NCBI GenBank assembly: GCA_963801985.1
Contig: CAWDGV010000005.1
Location: 60,731 to 124,730, forward strand
DNA length: 64,000 nt
From: JABDQZ01 sp963801985
Lineage (GTDB): Bacteria > Pseudomonadota > Gammaproteobacteria > Chromatiales > Chromatiaceae
Direction of reading: 5' to 3'
Shown: positions 44,132 through 52,753 of the stretch, piece after piece
Numbering within the stretch: position 1 is the first letter of the stretch
Layout of the letters: every line of letters begins with the position of its first letter
Position numbers and translations under genes: made by a program
The notes under the pieces: generated by a model
Told to the model about the DNA's origin: nothing
What the model saw: the letters and a program-made list of their open reading frames with translations, nothing else
Databases searched by the model: none

Positions 44132-45619
44132 ATGCCACTGAGTAAATCTAAATACACTCGTGGCTTGCAGTGCCACAAGTCACTCTGGTTGTATCAACAC
44201 ACGAGAGAGTTACAAATGCCACCTGGTGCCGCGGCACAGGCCAGGATGGATGCCGGTACGGCAGTCGGGATACTGGCACAGAAACTGTTTCCGGGTGGCA
44301 GGGAGATCGAGTTTGATTTCGAAAACTTTGCCCGCATGCTGGGCTTAACCAGGCAATATATCGATGATGGTGTGCAGACAATCTACGAAGCCTCAATCAG
44401 CCGTGACGGTGTATTTGTTGCATGCGATATTCTGCACCATGGTGAGCGGGGCTGGGAACTCTACGAGGTCAAGTCTTCAACCGGTGTCAAGGAATACCAT
44501 CGTAACGACATTGCGATCCAGTGGTATGTGTTGCAAAAAGCGGGTCTGCAACCGGTTAAGGCCGCTCTGGTTCACATCAATACCGGTTACGTGAGGAAGG
44601 GTGAACTGGATATCAGCCAGCTTTTCACCATTGAAGATGTAACCGAAGACACCGTTTTCAGGCAGACGGGTATCCCGGCTAACCTGCAGGCAATGAAAAA
44701 CATGCTTAAGCAGGATGAGCCAGCCATTGAGATTGGTCTGCACTGTAACAATCCTTATGACTGTGATTTCAAGGCTTACTGTTGGCAGGATGTCCCGAAA
44801 CACTCGGTATTTACGCTTTACGGCCTGAAAGGTCACAAGAAGTTCGAGCTCTATCATAAAGGCATACGCACGCTTGACGATTTGCCCGATGACATGCCGC
44901 TAAACGCTGTGCAGCAATTACAGAAAGAAGCTCACCTGTCAGGTGCACCCGTCGTCAACAAGGCGGTGATTGAGGCTTTTCTGGGTTCAATCAGCGAACC
45001 GGTCTGTTACCTGGATTTTGAAACCTTTCAGAACGCAGTCCCACGTTTTGACGGGCAAAGCCCCTATGAGCAGATACCCTTTCAGTACTCCCTGTATATT
45101 GAACAGGACGGGAAGCTGGAGCATCTTGAATACCTGGCCGATGAAAAGATTGATCCCAGGCGGGAGATTGCAGAACGCCTGGTTCAGGATCTGGGGGGGC
45201 AGGGTACCGTTGTGGCTTTCAACATGGGATTTGAAAAAGGGGTTATCAGGAAACTTGCCGGGCTGTTTCCCGATTTGTCAGGCCATTTACTGGCAATAAA
45301 CGAGCGCTTTGTCGATCTGGTAGTCCCGTTCCGCCAGGGAGGTTATTACGCTGAGAAAATGAATGGCAGCTTTTCAATCAAGGCCATTTTGCCGGCCCTG
45401 TTTCCCGATGATGCGCAGCTCAGCTATAAAAGTCTGCATATCCAGGATGGCAATACAGCGAGTGAAATATTTGCCAGTTTATATCAGGACACAGATCCGG
45501 ACGTCGTCGAACAGGTCAGGCAGGGCTTATTGGCCTACTGCAAGCTTGATACCTTGGCGATGGTGAAGATTGTTCACTTCCTTGGCAATATCCCCGAGAG
45601 TGATCAGGATGCGCTGTAG
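44132..45619 (+). CDS. DUF2779 protein: Cas4/RecB-like nuclease fused to a DEDD-type exonuclease-like domain
   Basis: A 495-residue protein. The N-terminal half resembles Cas4/RecB nucleases: one Cys at GLQCHKSLWL, GTAVGILAQKLFPGG, an Asp in ACDIL, ELYEVKSSTG (E-x-K), and three clustered Cys (HCNNPYDCDFKAYC), which together could hold a 4Fe-4S cluster. The C-terminal DUF2779 half begins CYLDFETFQNAVPRFDG (D-x-E), then VAFNMGFEKGVI and YCKLDTLAMVKI, a DEDD-like acidic set. It is probably a DNA-processing enzyme; its pathway is unknown. No CRISPR array is nearby. Confidence 0.8.
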   Translation: MPLSKSKYTRGLQCHKSLWLYQHTRELQMPPGAAAQARMDAGTAVGILAQKLFPGGREIEFDFENFARMLGLTRQYIDDGVQTIYEASISRDGVFVACDILHHGERGWELYEVKSSTGVKEYHRNDIAIQWYVLQKAGLQPVKAALVHINTGYVRKGELDISQLFTIEDVTEDTVFRQTGIPANLQAMKNMLKQDEPAIEIGLHCNNPYDCDFKAYCWQDVPKHSVFTLYGLKGHKKFELYHKGIRTLDDLPDDMPLNAVQQLQKEAHLSGAPVVNKAVIEAFLGSISEPVCYLDFETFQNAVPRFDGQSPYEQIPFQYSLYIEQDGKLEHLEYLADEKIDPRREIAERLVQDLGGQGTVVAFNMGFEKGVIRKLAGLFPDLSGHLLAINERFVDLVVPFRQGGYYAEKMNGSFSIKAILPALFPDDAQLSYKSLHIQDGNTASEIFASLYQDTDPDVVEQVRQGLLAYCKLDTLAMVKIVHFLGNIPESDQDAL

Positions 45620-45703
45620 CAAGACTTTTTCGGTTCTTTTGTCTCCTTTTCTGTAAAATGTGATTCAGACACATTAATCTTATAAAGGTATTAGCTGAAA
45701 ATT

Positions 45704-46021
45704 ATGATGATAAAAACACTTCTGGCGATTTCATTTTTATTACTTTTGACGGCTTGTGGCCGCGATGGCTTTGATGACTTCAAAGCACCAGAGTCCATGC
45801 AAAGTGCTCAAATCTTTGATTCTGCCTGTGCACAATGCCACGGTTCTGATGGCGGAGGGATGCTGTTTGGTCTTTTCTATTCCCTTGAGCCGGAAGGAAA
45901 AACAAAAGAAGAGCTCGCTGCCAAAATTTTAAGTGGTGGTGGAGGCATGCCGGCATTTCTTAATCTGACCGAGAATCAGCGACTCAAATTGGCTGATTAT
46001 GTGTTTGAAATTCGCCAGTAA
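45704..46021 (+). CDS. Lipoprotein c-type cytochrome
   Basis: A 105-residue protein with a lipobox (LLLTACGRD), a haem-binding CAQCH and a likely Met ligand in GGGGMPAFLNL, followed by the helix LADYVFEIRQ. It is a class I monohaem cytochrome, membrane-anchored on the periplasmic side. The ribosome site is weak, and ATG at 45707 is equally possible. No oxidase or reductase partner lies beside it. Confidence 0.87.
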   Translation: MMIKTLLAISFLLLLTACGRDGFDDFKAPESMQSAQIFDSACAQCHGSDGGGMLFGLFYSLEPEGKTKEELAAKILSGGGGMPAFLNLTENQRLKLADYVFEIRQ

Positions 46022-46103
46022 AGCCGGATTTTGATAACTGGCAATGTATTTCGAGTGTTCTTGCGACATACTGGTAAGGTAAATTCATACAACGGAGATT
46101 GAA

Positions 46104-46766
46104 ATGAAAAAACTCAAGATACTTTCTTTTAGTGTTTTGGTTGCTATGGCTGTGCCGTTTCATGCAGTTAACGCTGAAGATGTTCTGGCACCAGTGACTG
46201 CGGCGACTTCTGTTATTCAGGACCAGGTACAAACGCCTGCGCCATCAAGAAGCGGGGCTGGCAATAACACCCAAAACCAATATCGTTATCAATACCGTCA
46301 TGGTCAGGGTCAGAACAAAGGCTATGGCCAGGGACGCGGGCAAGGCCAGGGGCAAGGATATGGTAATGCCGGAGCTGGGCAGGGATCCGGCTATGGACAG
46401 GGACGCGGGCAAGGCCAGGGGCGTGGATACGGTAATGCCGGTGCTGGGCAAGGACCCGGCTATGGCCAGGGACGTGGTTACGGTAATACAGGAAGCCAGG
46501 GATCCCGGTATGGCCAGGGCATGGGAAAAGAGCGGGGATACGGCCGGGGTACTGGTCCGGGACCACGATACGGTCAGTCTGACAACCAGGGAGCTGGAAA
46601 TGCCCAGGGAAGAGGAAGCTACGGTTCTGGCAGAGGTAATTCACAGGACCAAATGGATAGTGGTTATGGCCAAAGAGGCGGTTATGGAGGCTACCGCGAT
46701 AACTACGCTCGTCCCCAGGGCGGTCAGGGTGGAAAATCTGGAGCTGGTAGAGGAAACGCTCAATAA
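46104..46766 (+). CDS. Secreted Gly/Gln/Tyr/Arg repeat protein
   Basis: A 220-residue protein: a signal peptide (residues 1-23, KILSFSVLVAMAVPFHAVNA), a short linker, then a low-complexity region from about residue 60 built on GYGQGRGQGQ and GYGNAGAGQG units, with two near-identical 23-residue repeats and shortened later copies. Cys is absent. Composition is like disordered, adhesive or phase-separating proteins. ACGGAGATTGAA gives a ribosome site. No family was recognised. It is followed by a strong terminator. Confidence 0.72.
   Translation: MKKLKILSFSVLVAMAVPFHAVNAEDVLAPVTAATSVIQDQVQTPAPSRSGAGNNTQNQYRYQYRHGQGQNKGYGQGRGQGQGQGYGNAGAGQGSGYGQGRGQGQGRGYGNAGAGQGPGYGQGRGYGNTGSQGSRYGQGMGKERGYGRGTGPGPRYGQSDNQGAGNAQGRGSYGSGRGNSQDQMDSGYGQRGGYGGYRDNYARPQGGQGGKSGAGRGNAQ
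46320..46480 (+). repeat. 69-base tandem repeat within the Gly-rich gene
   Basis: Copies begin at 46320, 46389 and (shortened) 46458. The first two match over almost the full 69 bases and encode 23 residues each. Internally they are made of smaller GGNCAGGGAC-like units, suggesting repeated slippage. Confidence 0.75.
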
Positions 46767-46778
46767 CACCTGAAACTA

Positions 46779-47492
46779 TCAGATATTGATATCCAGCCCC
46801 GCCTTTTCTGGCGGGGCTTTTTTATGTCCTGGTTTTTTATACCAGGCGAAGAAATGTGGCAAAGGTGGCTGCTGCTTATCGTTATAGGCTTTGAATGATT
46901 TCTCTTTGAGACCGGAACGAACGAATCCGTTAATCTCAGATCGGTCAAGCGGTAAAGGGATATCGTTTTCCTGCTCTCCAGCCAAACGACTCCGACAGGA
47001 CACCAGCATATCGCCTCCTGGTGAAAGCAGGCTTATCATTGCGTTACGTGCCTGCTTTCTATATTCGCCGGGTAATACCTGGATAGTGTTACATTCATAT
47101 ACCAGGTCAAAAGAGGCAGCCCAGGACGTTGGATAATCGAAAAGATCAGCAACCAGGTAATCAACTTCGGTATCTGGGTATCTGCCAAGACATAATTTGA
47201 TCGCGCTTGGTGAAATATCAAAAGCTGTTACTACATAGCCAGCTTTAGATAAGGCTTCTGCATCATCTCCAACACCACAGCCAATGGCGACGGCGCATTT
47301 TTCTTGTCCGTTAAAAGAATTAAGCTTGAGCCAGGCAATGAGGTAGGGGTTTGGAGCTAAATCTGCCCAAAAGACGCTCGTGTGGTCTCCGTTGGCTTTA
47401 CTGTAGATATGCTCAAACCATCCCGTCGGATCATCCCTCTGTTGAAAGGAAACCACCATGCGCCTGTATTCTTCATACTCCTGCTCATCCAT
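46779..47492 (-). CDS. Class I SAM-dependent methyltransferase (TPMT-like)
   Basis: About 237 residues. The start at 47492 (MDEQEYEEYRRMV) is preferred to 47549, which would place a hairpin in the coding sequence. SAM-binding motif I VAIGCGVGDDAEAL, motif II VVTAFDISPSAI, then DYLVADLF and FDLVYECNTIQVLP fit thiopurine-methyltransferase-like enzymes. The substrate is unknown. The last 15 codons contain the palindrome that serves as terminator for the convergent repeat-protein gene. Confidence 0.85.
   Translation of the reverse strand: MDEQEYEEYRRMVVSFQQRDDPTGWFEHIYSKANGDHTSVFWADLAPNPYLIAWLKLNSFNGQEKCAVAIGCGVGDDAEALSKAGYVVTAFDISPSAIKLCLGRYPDTEVDYLVADLFDYPTSWAASFDLVYECNTIQVLPGEYRKQARNAMISLLSPGGDMLVSCRSRLAGEQENDIPLPLDRSEINGFVRSGLKEKSFKAYNDKQQPPLPHFFAWYKKPGHKKAPPEKAGLDINI
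46795..46823 (+). terminator. Rho-independent terminator of the Gly-rich gene
   Basis: A perfect 9-bp stem AGCCCCGCC/GGCGGGGCT with a six-base loop and a six-T tail. It lies 28 bases after the plus-strand stop and inside the 3' end of the minus-strand methyltransferase gene. Confidence 0.88.
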
Positions 47493-47513
47493 TGGAATAC
47501 CTGTTTCAAAAGA

Positions 47514-47544
47514 AAAACCGCCATGTGGCTGACAAGGCGGTTTT
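47514..47544 (-). terminator. Hairpin with T-rich tail upstream of the methyltransferase gene
   Basis: A perfect 9-bp stem AAAACCGCC/GGCGGTTTT with a 13-base loop. On the minus strand it ends in GGTTTTTCTTTT, a good terminator shape. It lies 21 bases before the methyltransferase start, so it may end a lost upstream gene or act as an attenuator. Confidence 0.55.
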
Positions 47545-47549
47545 AACAC

Positions 47550-47821
47550 GCACCGGAATGGGAGTTCGAACGTGGTAATAAGACAGTTTAGATCAGCCTG
47601 TGTTTTTTACCGATATTTAAAACTCTAATTCCCCTTGTGAAGAATAAATACTGCATCAAAACTGTTGAAATCAATGTCGATAAAATCCAGGGCGACACTG
47701 CTAAGATTAATATAGATGCAGCGTACCAGGTAGCTATCCCGGAAATATGGGTAGTTGATTTTAAATGAGAATATGGCTGGAGACTTTGTTGCCTGCTCAT
47801 TAAACCGGAAAAGAATAGGCC
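47550..47821. other. Region without a supported gene before yihY
   Basis: Short overlapping frames occur on both strands. A plus-strand stretch (about 47636-47784) reads protein-like but has no start codon context, and a minus-strand frame (47625-47843) is equally open. This may be the remnant of a decayed gene. Confidence 0.35.
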
Positions 47822-48703
47822 ATGAATAGAAATGCTTCACCACTGGGTTATGTACTGGGTCACCCAGGACGATTTATGCTGGATGTGTTGAAGGGCTTCA
47901 GGGATAGCCAGGGCCTGTTGCTGGCCGGTGCCGTGGCCTATTACACCCTGTTGTCGATTATCCCGATGTTTGCCTTATTGTTAATCGTCCTCTCATATTT
48001 TGTCGATCCGGAACTGTTATTGAATACGGCCTCTACGTATCTGGCCCTGATTGCCGCAGTACGCACCGAGGTTTTGACCGAACAGCTTGGTATTTTTCTT
48101 GCGCACTGGAAGATTATCGGGGTGCTTGGCCTGGCACTGTTACTGTTCTTCAGTTCACTGGCATTCACCGTATTGGAAAACTCCATGTCGATGATCTTTT
48201 TTCACCGACAGCTCAAGCGTCGTCGCCATTTCCTGGTTTCTGCGCTGATCCCCTACGTGTACATGCTGTTTCTGGCGATAGGTTTGCTGGTAGTGAGCAT
48301 GATGGCAGGCTGGCTTAACCAGCACAGCCAGGACACAATTACCTGGTTTGATATACAAGTCAACATGACAGCACCAACGGCGATTGCCCTGTATCTGATG
48401 GGTGTTTTCGGTGAAGTGTTGTTACTTACCTCGATCTACCTGGTGATGCCCGTAGGGCGCCTGGTTTGGTCACATGCCTTGATTGGCGGCATCGTTGCGA
48501 CGTTGTTATGGGAACTTACCCGCCATGCCCTGGTCTGGTATTTCAATACACTGTCTTTCGTGAGTGTTATTTATGGGTCTTTTGCAACTTCTATCGTCAT
48601 CCTGTTGAGCTTTGAGGTTGGCGCCATCATTTTACTGCTGGGTGCACAGGTCATAGCCGAGTATGAGCGAATTGATCATGGTGGAGTTACAGCACGCGAA
48701 TAA
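47822..48703 (+). CDS. yihY: YihY family inner membrane protein (UPF0761)
   Basis: A 293-residue protein with about six membrane helices. Family patterns: GFRDSQGLLLAGAVAYYTLLSI, LTEQLGIFLAH, SSLAFTVLENSMSMIFFHR, and the ending FVSVIYGSFATSIVILLSFE. It was formerly mislabelled ribonuclease BN. The function remains unsettled. Length and motifs are normal. Confidence 0.92.
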   Translation: MNRNASPLGYVLGHPGRFMLDVLKGFRDSQGLLLAGAVAYYTLLSIIPMFALLLIVLSYFVDPELLLNTASTYLALIAAVRTEVLTEQLGIFLAHWKIIGVLGLALLLFFSSLAFTVLENSMSMIFFHRQLKRRRHFLVSALIPYVYMLFLAIGLLVVSMMAGWLNQHSQDTITWFDIQVNMTAPTAIALYLMGVFGEVLLLTSIYLVMPVGRLVWSHALIGGIVATLLWELTRHALVWYFNTLSFVSVIYGSFATSIVILLSFEVGAIILLLGAQVIAEYERIDHGGVTARE

Positions 48704-48799
48704 GATCTCTCAGTGCTGGTAGTGGCATGATTTGGCAAGAATTATTCGTGGTAAAGCGTAGTATATTAATTTTAAGTTGTTGTTTTCGAGGGACTCATA

Positions 48800-49273
48800 G
48801 TGAAGCGGGTACAGCATAAATTTACCGGGAAAGTTATGTTCAGAATGACCGTGGTGTTGATCTCGGTTTTAATACTTGTTTCTGGCTGCGTACCGTCGGG
48901 TGTCAAGGAGCTAACGATAAATCCAGCTCATGTGCTGGGTGAGCAGAACATTCACAAAGAAATTGTATTCATGCTGGAAGAGCTGGGGTATGAATATCAG
49001 CCGGTACGTGATCCCACAACAGGACAACCGGTCATGGTGGCTGAACAAAATGGACAAAAAAGGATGATGTTCAGGGCCAAAGATCATTTATCCATCCATG
49101 TCGAGGTATTTATCAGGGAGAATGACAATCTCACTGAATTGTATTTCTTTGAGGCCGATGGCAAGCAACTCAGTGATGTTGCGATGGATTATTACCGTAC
49201 GCTTAAGACGCAGGTTACCAACGTATTTGGTGTAGAAAATGTAAGCGCTAAACGCTCTTTGCTGATTCCATAG
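48800..49273 (+). CDS. Putative lipoprotein, unknown function
   Basis: A 157-residue protein starting at GTG. It has a basic N-region, a hydrophobic core and lipobox LVSGCVPS. The mature part is alpha/beta (IHKEIVFMLEELGYEYQPV, HVEVFIRENDNLTELYFFEA). Preceded by GAGGGACT as ribosome site; ATG at 48836 is an alternative. It lies 131 bases before the operon at 49405 on the same strand and could be linked to it. Confidence 0.65.
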   Translation: MKRVQHKFTGKVMFRMTVVLISVLILVSGCVPSGVKELTINPAHVLGEQNIHKEIVFMLEELGYEYQPVRDPTTGQPVMVAEQNGQKRMMFRAKDHLSIHVEVFIRENDNLTELYFFEADGKQLSDVAMDYYRTLKTQVTNVFGVENVSAKRSLLIP

Positions 49274-49404
49274 TTTTCATCGGTAAGCGCGAATTAAAGC
49301 GACTTTTGACGGTGTTCTTTTGTTTCCGAGCTAAAACCAGCTACTTTGAGGTTCTACTATAATTGTATAATGCTAATTACTAATTGCCTTTTCCGGTGGA
49401 TTTA

Positions 49405-50064
49405 ATGTTGTTTTCCAGGAAAAAACTTATTACAGCGACTCATGTTGTGGCGTTTTTCGTAAATTCGCTTGTCTATGCTCAAGGCACGCTTGGTTCTTCT
49501 ATTGATTGTACTGATGTCAGTGTGCATTTTTCAGATAACGCTGAATTAACCCGGGAAGAACGACTGGAGCTGATGGATAAAGCGCTTTTCAACTCGTTAA
49601 ATAAATTCGAACTTTGCCAGTCAGCACGCAATAGTAATGGCTCTTCAGGGGCTGCTGGCAATGCTGGAGCAGCGGGGAATAATGGTCAGGGATCTGACGG
49701 TGGCGATGCCGGTGAAGGTGGTGATGCCGGTGAAAGTGGTACCTCCGATGGTAAATCCGTTGCAAGTACAGGCATTTCGGGAACCGAAACTCCCAAAGCA
49801 TCGAAAATTTCTGATGAGGTGACTGAGTCCGGGTCCGGGGCAAGCAGTGCATCCCAGGACGAAAACGGGAAAATGGCAGCTTCTGAGGGAAAACAAATGA
49901 CCCCGGGCAGTGGCAAACTTCCTGATGATATACCGGCAGCAGCCAATGATGATGCTTTGGCCGCGCAAATCCGATATGCAGCAGAGAATGAAAAAGATCC
50001 TGTGAAAAAAGCACAATTGTGGGATGAATACCGAAAATATAAGGGTCTTCCTACGAAGCAATAG
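49405..50064 (+). CDS. Secreted Gly/Ser-rich protein, first gene of the VWA-TolQ-like operon
   Basis: A 219-residue protein. ATG at 49405 has GGTGGA before it and gives a signal peptide (ITATHVVAFFVNSLVYAQ). A small N-terminal domain with two Cys (IDCTDVSVHF, KFELCQSA) is followed by a Gly/Asp/Ser-rich disordered region (GAAGNNGQGSDGGDAGEGGD) and a helical C-terminus (AAQIRYAAENEKDPVKKAQL). No known family. It overlaps nothing; the next start is 14 bases away. Confidence 0.65.
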   Translation: MLFSRKKLITATHVVAFFVNSLVYAQGTLGSSIDCTDVSVHFSDNAELTREERLELMDKALFNSLNKFELCQSARNSNGSSGAAGNAGAAGNNGQGSDGGDAGEGGDAGESGTSDGKSVASTGISGTETPKASKISDEVTESGSGASSASQDENGKMAASEGKQMTPGSGKLPDDIPAAANDDALAAQIRYAAENEKDPVKKAQLWDEYRKYKGLPTKQ

Positions 50065-50077
50065 AGATGGAATAACA

Positions 50078-51313
50078 ATGTTTTTCAAGAATCCAGTTAC
50101 AGTTATGGTGATATGCACTTTCCTGTTATCAAGCTGTGTTACCAATACGCATAAAACCGATGGTCCAACAGTCGGCCCAGGGTTTTCATCATCTTTTTTT
50201 AAATCAGAAGTTGTTGAAACGGCCGTGGAGAAACCAAAGCTGGAGGTTATTATTCCGGTTTTTGATCCGGGTTTTCCAGAAAACCCGGATGATTACGAAG
50301 ATGAAGGCATCTGGCCGGAACTTCGTCGGGCAGAAGCCAACCGGTTTGCCTATAAACTCAAAGAAGCCATGGATGCTATCGGCAGTTTTGGTGCCGTGCG
50401 GGTAACTCCCGATAAAACTGCAACAGGTGATTTATATGTTCTCGGTACCATTGCCCAGTCTAATGGGGAAGAAGTAGAGATTGATTTGACGGTTGTCGAT
50501 ATCAGCGGTGATGTCTGGATGGATGGCTCTTTCGAACATGAAGTAAAAGAAGCTTTCCATAATGATCTGAGAAATGATGGTAAGGATGCCTACGACCCTG
50601 TTTTTGAATTAGCCGCCAAAGCGATTGCTGATGAGCTCAGGTACTATTCAGCTAAAGACCTGGCTGACTTGCAGTATCTGACAAACATGCGTTTTGGTGC
50701 GAGTTTTTCTGAAACTCCCTTCAAGCCTTATATAAAGGTAGAAGGCAATGAAGTGAAATTAATCAGCAAAATGAGTGAAGATGATCCAATGTATCATCGA
50801 ATTATGGCAATACGCACACGGGATCAGTTATTTGTAGATGGTTTGCAAACCAATTATGTGCAATTTTCTGAACAAATGAATGAAAGCTACTTAATGTGGC
50901 AGAAACAAAGTTTGCTTGAAATGAAAGCTGAAAGTGAAGCGAGGAAAGAATCTATTGGTAATGCTATTGGCGGGGTATTGCTTGTTGGTTTAGCCATTTT
51001 TGCCGCCGTTGAAGGTAACGATTCGAATAATTCCGGCACCCAGGCTGCGGCTGCAACGGGTGCTCTTTTAAGCGGTTTGGCAGGGGCAAAGCTGCTTCAG
51101 AATAGCTTTAAAACCAGTGAAGAAGCCAAGGTCCATCGTGATGCTCTAAACGAGCTGGGACAGTCGGTGGATGTAGAAATGGCTCCTCAGGTAATTGAAT
51201 TTGAAAAAGAGACAGTTAAGCTGACTGGGGATGCCAAGCAACAGTTTATGCAGTGGCGTGAGTTCCTGAAGACCATTTATGCCCAGGAAACAACGCCGGA
51301 TGTAAGTCTCTAG
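50078..51313 (+). CDS. Putative lipoprotein of the VWA-TolQ-like operon
   Basis: About 411 residues. The start at 50078 gives a signal with lipobox LLSSCVTN. The first domain (about 50-190) resembles periplasmic alpha/beta lipoprotein folds: LEVIIPVFDPGFPENPDD, LRRAEANRFAYKLKEAM and a DLYVLGTIAQSNGEEVEIDL stretch cut to 20. A helical middle with a Gly/Ala hydrophobic segment (IGNAIGGVLLVGLAIFAAVE, GALLSGLAGAKLL) could enter a membrane. Unknown family. Probably the outer-membrane-linked part of the complex. Confidence 0.7.
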   Translation: MFFKNPVTVMVICTFLLSSCVTNTHKTDGPTVGPGFSSSFFKSEVVETAVEKPKLEVIIPVFDPGFPENPDDYEDEGIWPELRRAEANRFAYKLKEAMDAIGSFGAVRVTPDKTATGDLYVLGTIAQSNGEEVEIDLTVVDISGDVWMDGSFEHEVKEAFHNDLRNDGKDAYDPVFELAAKAIADELRYYSAKDLADLQYLTNMRFGASFSETPFKPYIKVEGNEVKLISKMSEDDPMYHRIMAIRTRDQLFVDGLQTNYVQFSEQMNESYLMWQKQSLLEMKAESEARKESIGNAIGGVLLVGLAIFAAVEGNDSNNSGTQAAAATGALLSGLAGAKLLQNSFKTSEEAKVHRDALNELGQSVDVEMAPQVIEFEKETVKLTGDAKQQFMQWREFLKTIYAQETTPDVSL

Positions 51314-51325
51314 AGGCTTCACCGT

Positions 51326-52753
51326 ATGCTCGATGAGAAACTGGAAGAAGCTAAACAGGAAAACGCTCAAAAGCGCCAGAAACTGTTCATTATTCTGACT
51401 CTCGTAGTTGCTGGCTGCGCAATAATTATTGCCGGATTTTCATTGTTTTATGCGGCTTCAAAATCCAATACTGAGGCAACCATTCCATTGCCTGAAGCAG
51501 AACAGATCTCTCCGGAGTTGCTCGATCAGGCTCGTGAAGAATTTAAACAAAAACTGAAAATACATGAGAACGAAATAGAACCATATATTGAAGTTGCTTA
51601 CCTTGAGAACTGGAACAAGGAAGCCGCTTTTGCAATTAAGGATTTTAAAGCCAAAGCGATCAGTTATTTTAGTGAAGGTAATTACCCCGAAGCGCTGGTT
51701 TTTCTGGAAAAGCTGGATGCTAAAGCCAAGGCCATTTTCAATGAAAGAGAGCAGTTGTTCAGCGAGCAACTGGAACTATCACAACGTCACTATGATCAAG
51801 GTGATTATGACCAGGCCAAGCTGTATATTGATAAAGCTTTAAACATAGACCCTGTATCCCAAGAAGCAATTTTGCTGCAGCAAAAGATCGAAAATTTACC
51901 TGATGTTCTGTTTTTGTTGAACGAAGTCAGGGTTGCCCGAACTGAAAACAACCTGGCTAAAGAGCTCATCCTGCTTACCCAGCTCCAGCAATTGGAACCG
52001 GGCAGGCAGGGAACGGGGCAGCGTATTGCGGAATTGAGCGAAATGCTTAAGGAAATGGCATTTAAAGAACATGTCTCCGCTGCATTTGCAAACATTGACA
52101 GAAAAAATGCCAAACAGGCCAGGGCTAACTATAAAAAGGCGAAAGACATTTTTCCGGATCGTGATGAAATCGGCATTCTTCACAAGCAGCTCATGGAACT
52201 GGAAAGCCATTTAAGTTTCCAGGCTGCTGTCGCTTCGGCAGATAAATTCATTCGTAAAGACGATTGGATAAAAGCCAAAACCTATTTCGAAAAAGCTGCA
52301 AAATATGCACCCGCCAATGCAACTGTAGTCCAGGGGCTTGCGCGGGCTGATCAGGTTCTGCAATTGAAAAACGCGTTTACAGAATATGAAAAAAATCCCT
52401 ATCGCTTGTCTAACAGTCATTACCGTAAAAAAGCAGAAGACAATTTGCTCTTGGCTGAAGAAGCAGGAAAATTCAGTTTTTCTTTATTGCAGCAAGCCAA
52501 AAGAGTTTCAACCTTAATCCATGCAATGGGCCAGAAGAAAGAGGTATCTGTTGCTTCTGACAACCAGACTTTTGTCCAGGTCAGGGGTATTGGCAAGATA
52601 GGTAAAACAGCCGGGAAAGTCATCTGGATGAGGCCGGGTAATTATACTTTTGAGGGAATGAGAGAAGGCTATAAAACCAAGCTGGTTAAGGTGCTTGTTC
52701 CCTATGATAAAAATAAAATTAACGTAAAAGTTATTTGCGATGAGCCCATTTAA
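51326..52753 (+). CDS. TPR-like inner membrane protein with PEGA-like end
   Basis: A 475-residue protein: a short charged cytoplasmic N-terminus, one membrane helix (about 20-44, LFIILTLVVAGCAIIIAGFS), then several TPR-like helical pairs (NYPEALVFLEKLDAKAKAI, YDQGDYDQAKLYIDKALNID, DDWIKAKTYFEKAAKYAP) and a PEGA-like beta end (GNYTFEGMREGYKTKLVKV). The periplasmic repeats should bind partner proteins. AGAGG lies eight bases before the ATG. It overlaps the next gene by 14 bases. Confidence 0.78.
   Translation: MLDEKLEEAKQENAQKRQKLFIILTLVVAGCAIIIAGFSLFYAASKSNTEATIPLPEAEQISPELLDQAREEFKQKLKIHENEIEPYIEVAYLENWNKEAAFAIKDFKAKAISYFSEGNYPEALVFLEKLDAKAKAIFNEREQLFSEQLELSQRHYDQGDYDQAKLYIDKALNIDPVSQEAILLQQKIENLPDVLFLLNEVRVARTENNLAKELILLTQLQQLEPGRQGTGQRIAELSEMLKEMAFKEHVSAAFANIDRKNAKQARANYKKAKDIFPDRDEIGILHKQLMELESHLSFQAAVASADKFIRKDDWIKAKTYFEKAAKYAPANATVVQGLARADQVLQLKNAFTEYEKNPYRLSNSHYRKKAEDNLLLAEEAGKFSFSLLQQAKRVSTLIHAMGQKKEVSVASDNQTFVQVRGIGKIGKTAGKVIWMRPGNYTFEGMREGYKTKLVKVLVPYDKNKINVKVICDEPI

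Noticed and set aside
44132..45619. CRISPR-associated Cas4 with an array nearby
   Set aside because: No direct-repeat array or other cas gene is in the window; the C-terminal half is DUF2779, not a Cas fusion.
47549..47590. A T-loop-like GTTCGAAC, suggesting a tRNA end
   Set aside because: The flanks do not fold into acceptor, D or anticodon arms on either strand.
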